64,000 bases of DNA from Verrucomicrobiia bacterium (GTDB lineage Bacteria > Verrucomicrobiota > Verrucomicrobiia > Limisphaerales > Pedosphaeraceae). The notes under the pieces are model-generated. The model did no database searches. It saw only the letters and a program-made list of their open reading frames with translations, and was not told the origin of the DNA. Numbering within the stretch: position 1 is the first letter of the stretch; each line of letters starts with the position of its first letter. The stretch covers positions 206,436 to 270,435 of the forward strand of contig DATAUW010000011.1 in the NCBI GenBank assembly GCA_036268055.1, in the 5' to 3' direction. Position numbers and translations under genes: made by a program. Below, piece after piece: positions 19,207-27,347 of this stretch.

Positions 19207-20370
19207 ATGAATCTATCGGGGCGCCATTTTTTCAACGCTTTTGAACCGCGTTTTCTGCGGGCCGCCCTGTTAATTGCGGTTGCTTTCACCGGTTTTAAGG
19301 TTTTGGCGCAGACACTGGATCATGGCGTCAATCCCATGAACCTTGGCAAGGGCGATTGGATCTACCAACTGGGCCGAGCAGAGGCACGATTGGGTATTTC
19401 CTCGACGCAGGAGCTTGTCAATTATGAAGCCGGCCTGGGCATGCAATGGATCACGGTCAAATGCGCCGACGGCGCTGACACTAATAGCTGGTCGCAATTC
19501 AACGCCACCCTAATCGCGCAAGCCCATGCGGCGGGTTTGAAAATTTTCGGCTGGGCTTACATTTATGGCGGGACAAATGTGCCGGGCGAAATCAATGCCG
19601 CGCTTTCGAGTCTCGACCAAGGCGCGGACGGTTTTATCATGGATGCCGAAAGCGAATATGACGCGTCCGGCCAATCCACCGCCGCGCAGCAATATTGCGC
19701 CGGTATTCGCGCGCGCTATCCCAATACGTTCCTCGCTTTCGCGCCGATCTATGACGTGGTGAATGTTGCGCAGCATCCGAATTTTCCCGCAACGGTGTTC
19801 GGACGTTATTGCGATGCCGCGATGCCCCAGGATTATTGGCAGTATTACGGCGATACGCCACCGCAAATGGTGGCGGACATGGATACCGTGTGGACCACCT
19901 GGCAAAATGGATTGACCGGCACCAATCGGCAGGCGATCAAACCGATCATTCCCATCGGGCAATCGGCTTCGCTTCTGGGCACTGAAGTGGCGGCGGACAT
20001 CACGGATTTCGTGGCCAGTCTCAAGGGCGACAAAAATCCGGCCAGCGCGGGTGGTTATCACGGCGTGAGTTTCTATAGCTGCCAGACTCGCACGACAAAT
20101 ATGGATTTGGGAATTGCGACGGCACAGTTTTCAAATCCAGTGCTGCCCACGCCGCCCCAGTTCAAGAGTATTAGTATGACGAGCGGCGGGGTGGTGTTGG
20201 ATTTGGCCGGGCAGACGAATGGGAATTACGCGATTGATATTTCTAGCGACCTCGCGACCTGGACGCCGCTTTTCTATTTCACGATGACGAGCGGCGATTA
20301 TCAATATCTGGATAACTTCAGCACAAACACTGGCCAAATCTTTTATCGCGTGCGATTGATCTATCCGTAA
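19207..20370 (+). CDS. Secreted TIM-barrel (glycoside-hydrolase-like) protein with a Verrucomicrobia-type C-terminal module
   Basis: 387 residues with a signal segment (LRAALLIAVAFTGFKVLAQ). The core reads like a glycosidase-type TIM barrel: WITVKCADGADTNSW, AHAAGLKIFGWAYIYGG, then the strand DGFIMDAESEYD with acidic residues in place for catalysis, and CDAAMPQDYWQYYG. From about residue 325 the sequence switches to a beta-rich module (LAGQTNGNYAIDISSDLATW to GQIFYRVR) that recurs at the end of other secreted proteins in this window. Substrate unknown. The 3-prime end faces the ureide cluster with 7 bp between stops. Confidence 0.65.
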   Translation: MNLSGRHFFNAFEPRFLRAALLIAVAFTGFKVLAQTLDHGVNPMNLGKGDWIYQLGRAEARLGISSTQELVNYEAGLGMQWITVKCADGADTNSWSQFNATLIAQAHAAGLKIFGWAYIYGGTNVPGEINAALSSLDQGADGFIMDAESEYDASGQSTAAQQYCAGIRARYPNTFLAFAPIYDVVNVAQHPNFPATVFGRYCDAAMPQDYWQYYGDTPPQMVADMDTVWTTWQNGLTGTNRQAIKPIIPIGQSASLLGTEVAADITDFVASLKGDKNPASAGGYHGVSFYSCQTRTTNMDLGIATAQFSNPVLPTPPQFKSISMTSGGVVLDLAGQTNGNYAIDISSDLATWTPLFYFTMTSGDYQYLDNFSTNTGQIFYRVRLIYP

Positions 20371-20377
20371 GGCCGCG

Positions 20378-21625
20378 TTATTTCACCAATTCAGCGAGGG
20401 TCAAGGCCAGCACCTGCACTCCGCGCTCAATTTGTTCCGGCGAGGAATATTCGTCCGGACGATGGCTCACACCGCCGCGGCAGGGGATGAAGATCATCGT
20501 GGTCGGGCAAATCTGCGCCATGAATAGCGAATCGTGATACGCGCGGCTGATCATTTTTTTGACGGGCAAGCCAAGTTGCGCGCCAGCGGCGGCGACGGTT
20601 GCGACCAGTTGCGCATCGCAAATGGCAGGGGCGTCCACGTTCAATCGTTCCAGCGCAAGAGTGACGCCGCGTCGCGCACAAATCTGCGCCGCATTTTTTT
20701 CGATGCGCGCCAGGGCGGCGTCGCGCGTGGCGAGTTGGGTATCGCGAAAATCTATTTCCATCCACGCGCGGCACGGCACGCTATTCACTGCGCCGGGTTC
20801 GATGCGCAACACTCCCGTTGTGCCGACCGTGTCCGGGCTGCCGCTCGTCAACGCCGCCTGTTCCACGTCCAGCGCGATCTCGGCGGCGGCGAGCAAGGCG
20901 TCGTGGCGGATCGGCATGAGCATCGCGCCCGCGTGCCCGCCGACTCCGGTCAGTTGCGCGCGAAGCGTGCTCGGCGCGGCGATTTTTTCCACGACGCCGA
21001 TGGGCAAATTTTCCTGCTCGAGCAAAGGCCCCTGCTCGATGTGCAACTCGACAAAGCCCGCGTACGTTTTTGGCGCGAGTCGCACGGTGCGCAAATCCTT
21101 GCCGCCAAATCCCGCCGCGCCGCGCAATTCCTCCAAAGTTTTTCCATCCGGATCGCGCAACGATGCGGCTTTTTCCAGCGACATCGCGCCCGCGAGCATG
21201 CGGCTGCCGAGACAACCGATGCCAAATCGTGTCGGCTCTTCCGCGGTGAACACGATTAATTCGATGCCGCGTTTCGGTTGGATGCCCGCGGCTTGCAGCG
21301 CGCGAATCGCTTCGATTGCGCCGAGCACGCCGACGACTCCATCATAGCGTCCGGCGTTTGGGATGGCGTCAATGTGCGAACCGGTGGCGACCGGCGCGAG
21401 TGAAGGGTCAGCGCCATTCCAGCGCGCAAAAATATTTCCGACCGCATCTTCGCGAATGGCGAGTTGCGCTTCGCGGCACAAATTTTTGACGAATTCGCGC
21501 GCGCGCAAATCGGCTTCGGAAAAAAGCACGCGCGTCACGACCGGCGCGGGCGCGGCGGAAATCGCCGCCAGATCATCAATCTGTTTCTGCAACCGCGCGC
21601 CGTCAATTTTCAAAGAGGAACTCAT
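20378..21625 (-). CDS. M20-family amidohydrolase, probable ureidoglycolate amidohydrolase
   Basis: 415 residues, of the amidase/hydantoinase/carbamoylase group of M20 zinc (or Mn) peptidase-like enzymes. Visible metal and substrate motifs are TGSHIDAIPNAGRYDGVVG, FTAEEPTRFGIGCLGSRML, ELHIEQGPLLEQ and the C-terminal GGVSHRPDEYSSPEQ. It is the promoter-distal gene of a minus-strand ureide operon. Since allantoinase, an allantoate hydrolase and ureidoglycine aminohydrolase are all present, the remaining step is ureidoglycolate to glyoxylate, ammonia and CO2, the likeliest job. N-carbamoyl-amino acid hydrolysis is the alternative. It starts 6 bp after the upstream stop. Confidence 0.78.
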   Translation of the reverse strand: MSSSLKIDGARLQKQIDDLAAISAAPAPVVTRVLFSEADLRAREFVKNLCREAQLAIREDAVGNIFARWNGADPSLAPVATGSHIDAIPNAGRYDGVVGVLGAIEAIRALQAAGIQPKRGIELIVFTAEEPTRFGIGCLGSRMLAGAMSLEKAASLRDPDGKTLEELRGAAGFGGKDLRTVRLAPKTYAGFVELHIEQGPLLEQENLPIGVVEKIAAPSTLRAQLTGVGGHAGAMLMPIRHDALLAAAEIALDVEQAALTSGSPDTVGTTGVLRIEPGAVNSVPCRAWMEIDFRDTQLATRDAALARIEKNAAQICARRGVTLALERLNVDAPAICDAQLVATVAAAGAQLGLPVKKMISRAYHDSLFMAQICPTTMIFIPCRGGVSHRPDEYSSPEQIERGVQVLALTLAELVK

Positions 21626-21631
21626 CGCAAC

Positions 21632-22369
21632 TCACATCGGATCGCGATTCACGTCTTTGTAATAAATATAGCTCGCGGGAGTTTTACCCATTGCGACAAA
21701 CCATTGCGGACAGTAGGGCGCCATCCAGATCACGTCGTTCGTTTGCACCGGATGATAATCGCAGCCAAGGCGATAAACGCCCTGGCCGGAAAGCATCAGG
21801 AGGCCGTGCTCCATCACGTGCGTCTCGACGAATGGCAGCGTCGCTCCCGGTTGATACGTAAAAATATTCACGGCCATATCGAACCTGGGATCGTCGTAAA
21901 GCAACACCTGAAGGCGCGCGTCTTCATTGCCGAGAAATGGCTGGCCTTTTACTTCGCGCTGGTGGCCGATGATCGTGTCCGGCACGGCTGAGCCCGCGAG
22001 CGGCACATAAATTTTTTGAAAGATCAGCAGCTTTGCGTCAGAGCCGTGAAAGTGAATATCCTTGCCGGGCGGCACGTAAACGAAACTGCCCGCTTCGAGG
22101 CGATTGCGTTTGGAGTTAAACGTCACGCTCGCGTTGCCTTCGATGACATAGACAAAATATTCGGTGTCGCCCGTGTTGCCCCGGCCCTGACCCTCTTTGC
22201 CCAGGGTAATGAGAAACTGGCAAAAGCGCGCGCCCATCGCCGGCGAGATAAGCACGTTGCAGGTCACATTTTCCCAGCCCGGCAGCATGCTCGGCACGAA
22301 GCCGCTCGGTGTGAGCAGGGCATAACGGTCTTTCACCACATTGCGCGTTGCACCAAACAATTCAGTCAT
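21632..22369 (-). CDS. allE: (S)-ureidoglycine aminohydrolase
   Basis: 245 residues, a bicupin. It converts S-ureidoglycine, the product of allantoate hydrolase, to S-ureidoglycolate with release of ammonia, using a Mn ion in the C-terminal cupin. The C-terminal cupin carries the ligand pattern VETHVMEHGLLMLSGQG, close to the plant enzyme's E-x-H-x3-H. The N-terminal cupin (VYVIEGNASVTFNSKRNRLE) lacks it, as usual. The N-terminus LFGATRNVVKDRYALLTPSG is typical of the family. Its position between allantoinase and a second M20 hydrolase supports the assignment. Confidence 0.92.
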   Translation of the reverse strand: MTELFGATRNVVKDRYALLTPSGFVPSMLPGWENVTCNVLISPAMGARFCQFLITLGKEGQGRGNTGDTEYFVYVIEGNASVTFNSKRNRLEAGSFVYVPPGKDIHFHGSDAKLLIFQKIYVPLAGSAVPDTIIGHQREVKGQPFLGNEDARLQVLLYDDPRFDMAVNIFTYQPGATLPFVETHVMEHGLLMLSGQGVYRLGCDYHPVQTNDVIWMAPYCPQWFVAMGKTPASYIYYKDVNRDPM

Positions 22370-22394
22370 TTGCGTTCTCCATTGGGTTGCGATT

Positions 22395-23744
22395 TCACGG
22401 TCTGACCAATTCTCCTAAAGCCTTTGCCGTGATTTTTCCATCTTTAAATACCGTGCGACCGCGCACGAACGTCTGCGCCACCTTGCCGCGCAGCTTGCGG
22501 CCCACGTAAGGACTCTGCTTATGGCGATAAAATAAATCTTTTTGTTCCACGGTAAATTCCGCCGCCAAATCCACGAGCGCGAGGTCGGCATCGCCGCCGA
22601 TTTTAATCGCGCCTTTGCGTTCCGGCAGATTGAAGCGTTGCGCGACATTGAACGAAAGCATCCTCGCCAGCAGCGGCAACGCGATCTCCCGCTGCACGTG
22701 GCCTTCCGTGATCAACAGCGGCAGCGTGTGCTGCGCGCCGGAAATTCCGCCCCACACTTTGAAAAAGTTCGCGTCGCGTTTCATGTCCGGCGGCGCGGGC
22801 GAATGATCGGAGCCGATGGTCGTGACGTGTTCGGTGGCGACGTGATGCCACAGGGTGCGTTGAACGGTGGCCATCCGCAACGGCGGCGCGCATTTCGCCA
22901 CCGCGCCGAGCTTGAGCACGTCATCTTCCGTGAGCACCAGATAATGCGGGCAGGTTTCACACGTCACGTCCGCGCCCATCGCGCGCGCCTTGGCCACCAG
23001 CGCGACGCCTTTGCCGCTGCTTACATGGACGATGTGCAGCGCGCAACCGGTTTCACCCGCAATCGCAATCGCGCGGCGGATCGCTTCAAGCTCCGCGGCG
23101 ATCGGACGCGAAATGAGATAATCGCGAATGCTGGTTTTGCCGGCGCGTAATTGTTTCGCGGTCAACTCACTGGTCAACCTTTCGCTTTCGGCGTGCACGG
23201 CGACAATTTTTTTTAACTGCGCGGCGCGCTTCATGCCTTCGCGCAAGGTCGTGTCGTCCACGCTCGCAAAATCCTCGATGCCGCTGTTCGACATGAAAGC
23301 CTTGAAACCGATGACGCCGCGTTCGGCAAGTTCGCCGAGCTTGTCCACGTTGCCGGGAACCAATCCGCCCCAAAACGCGAAGTCCACCAGCGAACTGGCG
23401 CGCGCGGCGGCAAGTTTCAGATCGAAGCTGGCGGCATCCACGGTCGGCGGATGCGCGTTGAGCGGCATATCGAAAAAAAGCGTGCCGCCACCGGCAGCGA
23501 GCGATTGCGAACCCGTGGCGAGGCCTTCCCATTCCGCGCGGCCGGGTTCGTTGAAATGAACATGGGCATCAATCACGCCCGGAAAAACGTGGAGGCCAGA
23601 CGCATTGATTTCCGCTTTGCCCGACGCGGTAAGATTCGGTTCGAGCGCGACGATTTTCCCGCCGGCCACGCCGACGTCCACTGATCGCAACTCAGTGGGC
23701 GTGACGACCGTTCCGCCGCGCAGGATTAAATCGAGTTTGCCCAT
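22395..23744 (-). CDS. allB: Allantoinase
   Basis: 449-residue cyclic amidohydrolase that opens allantoin to allantoate. Metal-site motifs in order are IDAHVHFNEPGRAEWEG (HxH), GFKAFMSNSG (the lysine expected to be carboxylated), VAVHAESERL, LHIVHVSSGKG and GSDHSPAP (Asp ligand). The N-terminus LILRGGTVVTPTELRSVDV and the C-terminus with YVGRKLRGKVAQTFVRGRTVF are characteristic of AllB rather than dihydropyrimidinase, of which a separate copy lies 9 kb away. A perfect AT-rich palindrome overlaps its start codon. Confidence 0.93.
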   Translation of the reverse strand: MGKLDLILRGGTVVTPTELRSVDVGVAGGKIVALEPNLTASGKAEINASGLHVFPGVIDAHVHFNEPGRAEWEGLATGSQSLAAGGGTLFFDMPLNAHPPTVDAASFDLKLAAARASSLVDFAFWGGLVPGNVDKLGELAERGVIGFKAFMSNSGIEDFASVDDTTLREGMKRAAQLKKIVAVHAESERLTSELTAKQLRAGKTSIRDYLISRPIAAELEAIRRAIAIAGETGCALHIVHVSSGKGVALVAKARAMGADVTCETCPHYLVLTEDDVLKLGAVAKCAPPLRMATVQRTLWHHVATEHVTTIGSDHSPAPPDMKRDANFFKVWGGISGAQHTLPLLITEGHVQREIALPLLARMLSFNVAQRFNLPERKGAIKIGGDADLALVDLAAEFTVEQKDLFYRHKQSPYVGRKLRGKVAQTFVRGRTVFKDGKITAKALGELVRP

Positions 23745-23760
23745 ATTATACTATAATATG
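23742..23760. promoter_or_regulatory. AT-rich palindrome overlapping the allB start codon
   Basis: CATATTAT-ACT-ATAATATG has perfect 8-bp arms, and the first CAT is the complement of the allB ATG. It is the only strongly AT-rich spot between allC and allB. It could be an internal operator, an RNA hairpin that tunes translation, or chance. Confidence 0.35.
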
Positions 23761-23769
23761 ATTTAACGC

Positions 23770-25020
23770 TCAGCGCGAAGGCAGCTTTTGCGGATTTGCC
23801 AGCAGCAGAAGAAAGTTATTCATCACCGCAATCGCCACCGCGACATCTTCGACCGTCACCGACTCGTCGGGATGATGGCTGATGCCGCCTTTGCAGCGGA
23901 CGAAGAGCATCGCCACCGGCGTGATGTCGCCCATGACGGCGGCATCGTGGCCTGCGCCGCTGGGAAGTTCGATGACGCCCATGAGATGCTGCCGCGCGGC
24001 TTTCGCGAGCAACGCGGACAAATCATGCGAGCACGGAACTGATTCCACATCGTGCACGATTTCCCATTCCAACGGCGTGTGGCGTTTGCCGGCGATTTGC
24101 GCAGCGAGTTCCTGCAAGTGCGCGCAGGCGTTATGCCGAGTTTGGTCCTGCGCGTGGCGGACATCTATGCTCAGGATGACTTCGCCGGGAATGACATTGC
24201 TCGCGCCGGGTTGCGCTTCGATTTGCCCAACGGTGGCCACGAGTCCGGCTTGTGACTGCGCGTGTTTTTCCACGGCGACAATCAATTCTGCGGCGGCGGC
24301 CAGCGCGTCGCGGCGCAGCGACATCGGCGTGGTTCCCGCATGCCCGGCTTGTCCGGTGAAGCGCGCGCGAATGCGGGTTTGCCCGGCAATGGCGGTGACG
24401 ACGCCCACCGGTTGATTTTTTTCCTCGAGCACCGGGCCTTGTTCGATGTGGACTTCCGCGTAGCCGAGCAGTTGGTGAGGATCGCGCCGCGCAGATGCGA
24501 GTTGATCCGGCTGGCCGCCGAACGCGCTGATCGCCTCGCTCATGGTGACGCCGCGCACGTCAAACCGTTTCAAATCCGGCGCCTTGAACGAGCCCGCGAG
24601 CGCCTTGCTGCCGAGATAAGTCGTTTGATAGCGCACGCCTTCTTCATCGGCGAAACCGATGACTTCAAGGGCGAAGGGCAGGTGAATTTTTTGTTCGCGC
24701 AAATGCTGGACGCACGCAATCGCGGTGATGACACCGAGCGGGCCGTCATATTTTCCGGCGTCGCGAACGGTGTCGAGATGCGAGCCGAGGAGAAACGTTT
24801 TCGCGCGTTCGTTTTGGCTGGGATAATGGCCGATGAGATTGCCGATGGCATCCTCGGAAGTGGTCATGCCGGCTTCGCGCATCCAGCCGGCCACGAGGTC
24901 ATTCGCCTGGCGCATCGCGGGCGAACAAAACGTGCGCGTCAAACGGTCCGGCTCTTCGCTGATGCGGCCAAGCGCGTCAATCCGCTGCATGACGGTTTGC
25001 GCGAGCGTATTAATATTCAT
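23770..25020 (-). CDS. allC: Allantoate amidohydrolase
   Basis: 416 residues, M20 amidase/carbamoylase family. It hydrolyses allantoate to ureidoglycine, CO2 and ammonia in a Mn-dependent reaction. Motifs are LGSHLDTVRDAGKYDGPLGV, the acidic pair in GFADEEGVRYQTTYLGSKAL, EVHIEQGPVLEEKNQPVGVV, TGQAGHAGTTPMSLRRDALA and GAGHDAAVMGDI. The phrase LGSHLDTVRDAGKYDGPLG is especially AllC-like, so among the three M20 paralogues here this one fits allantoate best. It lies between allantoinase and HIU hydrolase in the same operon. Confidence 0.88.
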   Translation of the reverse strand: MNINTLAQTVMQRIDALGRISEEPDRLTRTFCSPAMRQANDLVAGWMREAGMTTSEDAIGNLIGHYPSQNERAKTFLLGSHLDTVRDAGKYDGPLGVITAIACVQHLREQKIHLPFALEVIGFADEEGVRYQTTYLGSKALAGSFKAPDLKRFDVRGVTMSEAISAFGGQPDQLASARRDPHQLLGYAEVHIEQGPVLEEKNQPVGVVTAIAGQTRIRARFTGQAGHAGTTPMSLRRDALAAAAELIVAVEKHAQSQAGLVATVGQIEAQPGASNVIPGEVILSIDVRHAQDQTRHNACAHLQELAAQIAGKRHTPLEWEIVHDVESVPCSHDLSALLAKAARQHLMGVIELPSGAGHDAAVMGDITPVAMLFVRCKGGISHHPDESVTVEDVAVAIAVMNNFLLLLANPQKLPSR

Positions 25021-25023
25021 ATC

Positions 25024-25380
25024 TCAACTTCCGCGATACGTGCTGTAAGCCCACGGCGAAACCAGCAGCGGCACATGATACGCAGCCTGCGCATCGGCAA
25101 TGCCGAACCGCACCGGCACGCGCTCAAGAAAGGGAACGTCCGTCTTCACCGCAACTTTCTGCGCGAAATATTCCGCGACATAAAAAACCAATTCGTACAT
25201 GCCCGCGCGCATTTCGTCCGCCGCCAGCAATGGCGCGTCGCTCCGGCCATCAGCATTCGTTTGAATCGTCTTCAAAAGTTTGGGCGAACCCGAGGCCAGC
25301 GACCAGAGTTCGATTTTCATGCCGCGCGCGGGACAGCCGTGCGCGGTATCGAGAACGTGCGTGCTTAATTTGCCGGGCAT
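25024..25380 (-). CDS. uraH: 5-Hydroxyisourate hydrolase (transthyretin-like)
   Basis: 118 residues. It hydrolyses 5-hydroxyisourate to OHCU, the second step of urate breakdown. Diagnostic sites are [17 protein letters not shown] near the N-terminus (catalytic His), the Arg in [11 protein letters not shown], and the invariant C-terminal tetrapeptide YRGS. There is no signal peptide, so it is cytosolic. It starts only 7 bp after the OHCU decarboxylase gene and ends 3 bp before allC, consistent with one transcript. Confidence 0.95.
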   Translation of the reverse strand: MPGKLSTHVLDTAHGCPARGMKIELWSLASGSPKLLKTIQTNADGRSDAPLLAADEMRAGMYELVFYVAEYFAQKVAVKTDVPFLERVPVRFGIADAQAAYHVPLLVSPWAYSTYRGS

Positions 25381-25387
25381 AATATTT

Positions 25388-25894
25388 TTATTTCTGAACC
25401 AAATCTTCGAGCCGCAGGCGGGCGATCTTGCCGATCTCCGTGAGCGCCGCGGTGATTTCCTGTTCGCGCGAATTTTTCAAGCGCATTTCAAATCCCTTGA
25501 GGATGGCTGCCTTTTTGTTGAGCCGCGCGCAAATCACAAATGGAAAGTCAAACTTCTCGCGGTACGCCTGATTATTTTTTTGGAACAACGCGATTTCATC
25601 CGCATTGAGTTGGCCAAGGCCCGCGCTCGCCTGTTCGCGATTGGATTCCGGCGTCAACGTGCCCGCCAGGGCAGCACGACCCACAAGATCGGGATGCGCC
25701 CGGATGAGCGCGACTTGTTTGGCGTCGTCCGCCTTTGCGACCACGTCGGTCATCACGCGATTCAGTGCCTCAACATCCGCAAACGGTCGCGATGACCACG
25801 CCGCATCCGCAATCCACGGCGAATGCTCGAACACCGGGCCGACGACGCAAACAAATTCCGCGCGGTCGAGGGAATTGAGTTGGCTGAGAGTCAT
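25388..25894 (-). CDS. uraD: OHCU decarboxylase
   Basis: 168 residues from the ATG at 25894 ([15 protein letters not shown]). It decarboxylates 2-oxo-4-hydroxy-4-carboxy-5-ureidoimidazoline to S-allantoin. The catalytic histidine is in [10 protein letters not shown], and the substrate-binding motif [10 protein letters not shown] follows, as in the family. [14 protein letters not shown] is the conserved C-terminal helix. Upstream in-frame sequence to 26002 overlaps the neighbouring gene and was not used. Together with uraH it ensures stereospecific allantoin. Confidence 0.94.
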   Translation of the reverse strand: MTLSQLNSLDRAEFVCVVGPVFEHSPWIADAAWSSRPFADVEALNRVMTDVVAKADDAKQVALIRAHPDLVGRAALAGTLTPESNREQASAGLGQLNADEIALFQKNNQAYREKFDFPFVICARLNKKAAILKGFEMRLKNSREQEITAALTEIGKIARLRLEDLVQK

Positions 25895-25938
25895 GCAAAT
25901 AAACCTTACGCCGCGCCGCTGGAAAATTCCAACACCGC

Positions 25939-27186
25939 TTACGCGTGGCTGCGAATCCAATTCATCGTTTTGTCCGCGAGCTTGTCGAAGGCCGTCACGC
26001 ACAGTTCCAAATGTTCCTCGCGCGTGTCTTCGATTTTATTGTGGCTGATGCCGTGGAGGCTTTGCACGAACATCATCACTGTCGGCACGCCGGCGCGCGC
26101 GACTTCGGCGGCGTCATGCAGCGGGCCCGACGGCAGGCGAAAGCGTTTGCCACAGGTCTCGTGAATGGCGTCGTCGCAGAATTCAATCAACTGCGGATTG
26201 AACAACACCGGCTCGATTTGCCACAGGCGGTCCCACGCGACCTGCACATTTCCGTCGCGCGCAAATTTTTCGCTGGCCTCGCGGGCGTCCCGCAACATCA
26301 ACGCGAGCGCGGCGGCGTCGAGATGGCGTTGGTCGAGCGTGATGCGGCATTCCTCAACGACGCTGGTGACGATGCCGGGTTTCGTCGTGCAGGAACCGAT
26401 CGTGCAGACGCCGCCGTGGCGCGCGGCGATGGCGTAAATTTCCTGGCTCATTTTTCCGGCGGCGAGAAAGGCGTCCTTGCGGCGATTCATCGGCGTGCTG
26501 CCGGAGTGCGCGGCCTGTCCGCGAAACGTGATCGCATGACGTTCGACGCCGAACGTGCCGAGCACCGCGCCGAGCGGCAAATCCAAATCGAGCAGCACCG
26601 GCCCCTGCTCGATGTGCAATTCCAAATACGCCGCCGCCTGGCTCAGTTCGCGATGGCTGTCTTTCACGCGCTCGAAGTCCACGCCGATTTCCTTGAGCGC
26701 ATCGGGCAGGCGAATGCCGTCCTTATCTTTCAAGCCGCGCGCCTCGTCCATATTCAACGTGCCGGAACAAGCGGACGAGCCGAACAAACTTTTGCCGAAG
26801 CGCGCGCCTTCTTCATCCGCCCAATCCACGAGGCGAATGGTGATGGGCGGTTTGCCGTCATATTGCGAATGGATGCGGCGCAAAATTTCGACACCGGCCA
26901 TGACATTCAAACAGCCGTCGAGCCAGCCGCCGTTGGGGACGGAATCAATGTGGCCGCCAATGAGCAAGGCGCGTTCGCTCGCGCCGACAAGGGTGGTCCA
27001 CAAATTGCCGGCGGCATCGGTGTGCGTTTGCACGGGCAAGGCGGCGAGCTTTTCCTTGAGCCACGCGCGGGCGGTGAGCCAGGTCTTGGTGAAGGCGACA
27101 CGCTGCGCGCCGTGGGCATCGCCGGTGAGGGCGCGAAGCTCTTTGAGTTCGGCGACAGTGCGTTTGGGATCGAGAGAAGCGCTCAT
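25939..27186 (-). CDS. M20-family amidohydrolase, probable beta-ureidopropionase (N-carbamoyl-beta-alanine amidohydrolase)
   Basis: 415 residues, the third M20 amidase/hydantoinase/carbamoylase paralogue. Motifs are IGGHIDSVPNGGWLDGCLNV, DWADEEGARFGKSLFGSSA, ELHIEQGPVL, FRGQAAHSGSTPMNRRKDAF and PSGPLHDAAEVARAGVPT. It is first in the minus-strand operon and divergent from preA. Reductive pyrimidine breakdown here otherwise lacks the enzyme for N-carbamoyl-beta-alanine, so that activity is the best inference. M20-type beta-ureidopropionases are known in yeast and bacteria. A role in ureidoglycolate cleavage, swapping with the gene at 20378, is the alternative. Confidence 0.78.
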   Translation of the reverse strand: MSASLDPKRTVAELKELRALTGDAHGAQRVAFTKTWLTARAWLKEKLAALPVQTHTDAAGNLWTTLVGASERALLIGGHIDSVPNGGWLDGCLNVMAGVEILRRIHSQYDGKPPITIRLVDWADEEGARFGKSLFGSSACSGTLNMDEARGLKDKDGIRLPDALKEIGVDFERVKDSHRELSQAAAYLELHIEQGPVLLDLDLPLGAVLGTFGVERHAITFRGQAAHSGSTPMNRRKDAFLAAGKMSQEIYAIAARHGGVCTIGSCTTKPGIVTSVVEECRITLDQRHLDAAALALMLRDAREASEKFARDGNVQVAWDRLWQIEPVLFNPQLIEFCDDAIHETCGKRFRLPSGPLHDAAEVARAGVPTVMMFVQSLHGISHNKIEDTREEHLELCVTAFDKLADKTMNWIRSHA

Positions 27187-27347
27187 GGAATTTGAGGAAA
27201 TTTTAGTATGTATGCGTAATAATTATTTTCGCGAGCGCAACTGATTTTCTTTCCTTCGGCCTTCCCTTATGCCATAGATAGGCCGTTGCCGGTGCGGCCC
27301 GCGAGTAAAAAATGCTTTAGCAAATCAAAAATTGAAAGACTAAATCT
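27187..27347. promoter_or_regulatory. Divergent promoter region of the nucleobase island
   Basis: 161 bp separate the oppositely oriented M20 hydrolase and preA. The stretch is locally AT-rich (TAATAATTATTTTC near 27218; AAAAATTGAAAG near 27328). At 27207-27218 it contains TATGTATGCGTA, 10/12 identical to the perfect palindrome TACGCATGCGTA upstream of the aminotransferase gene (34625). A common regulator of the two blocks is possible. Confidence 0.45.
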
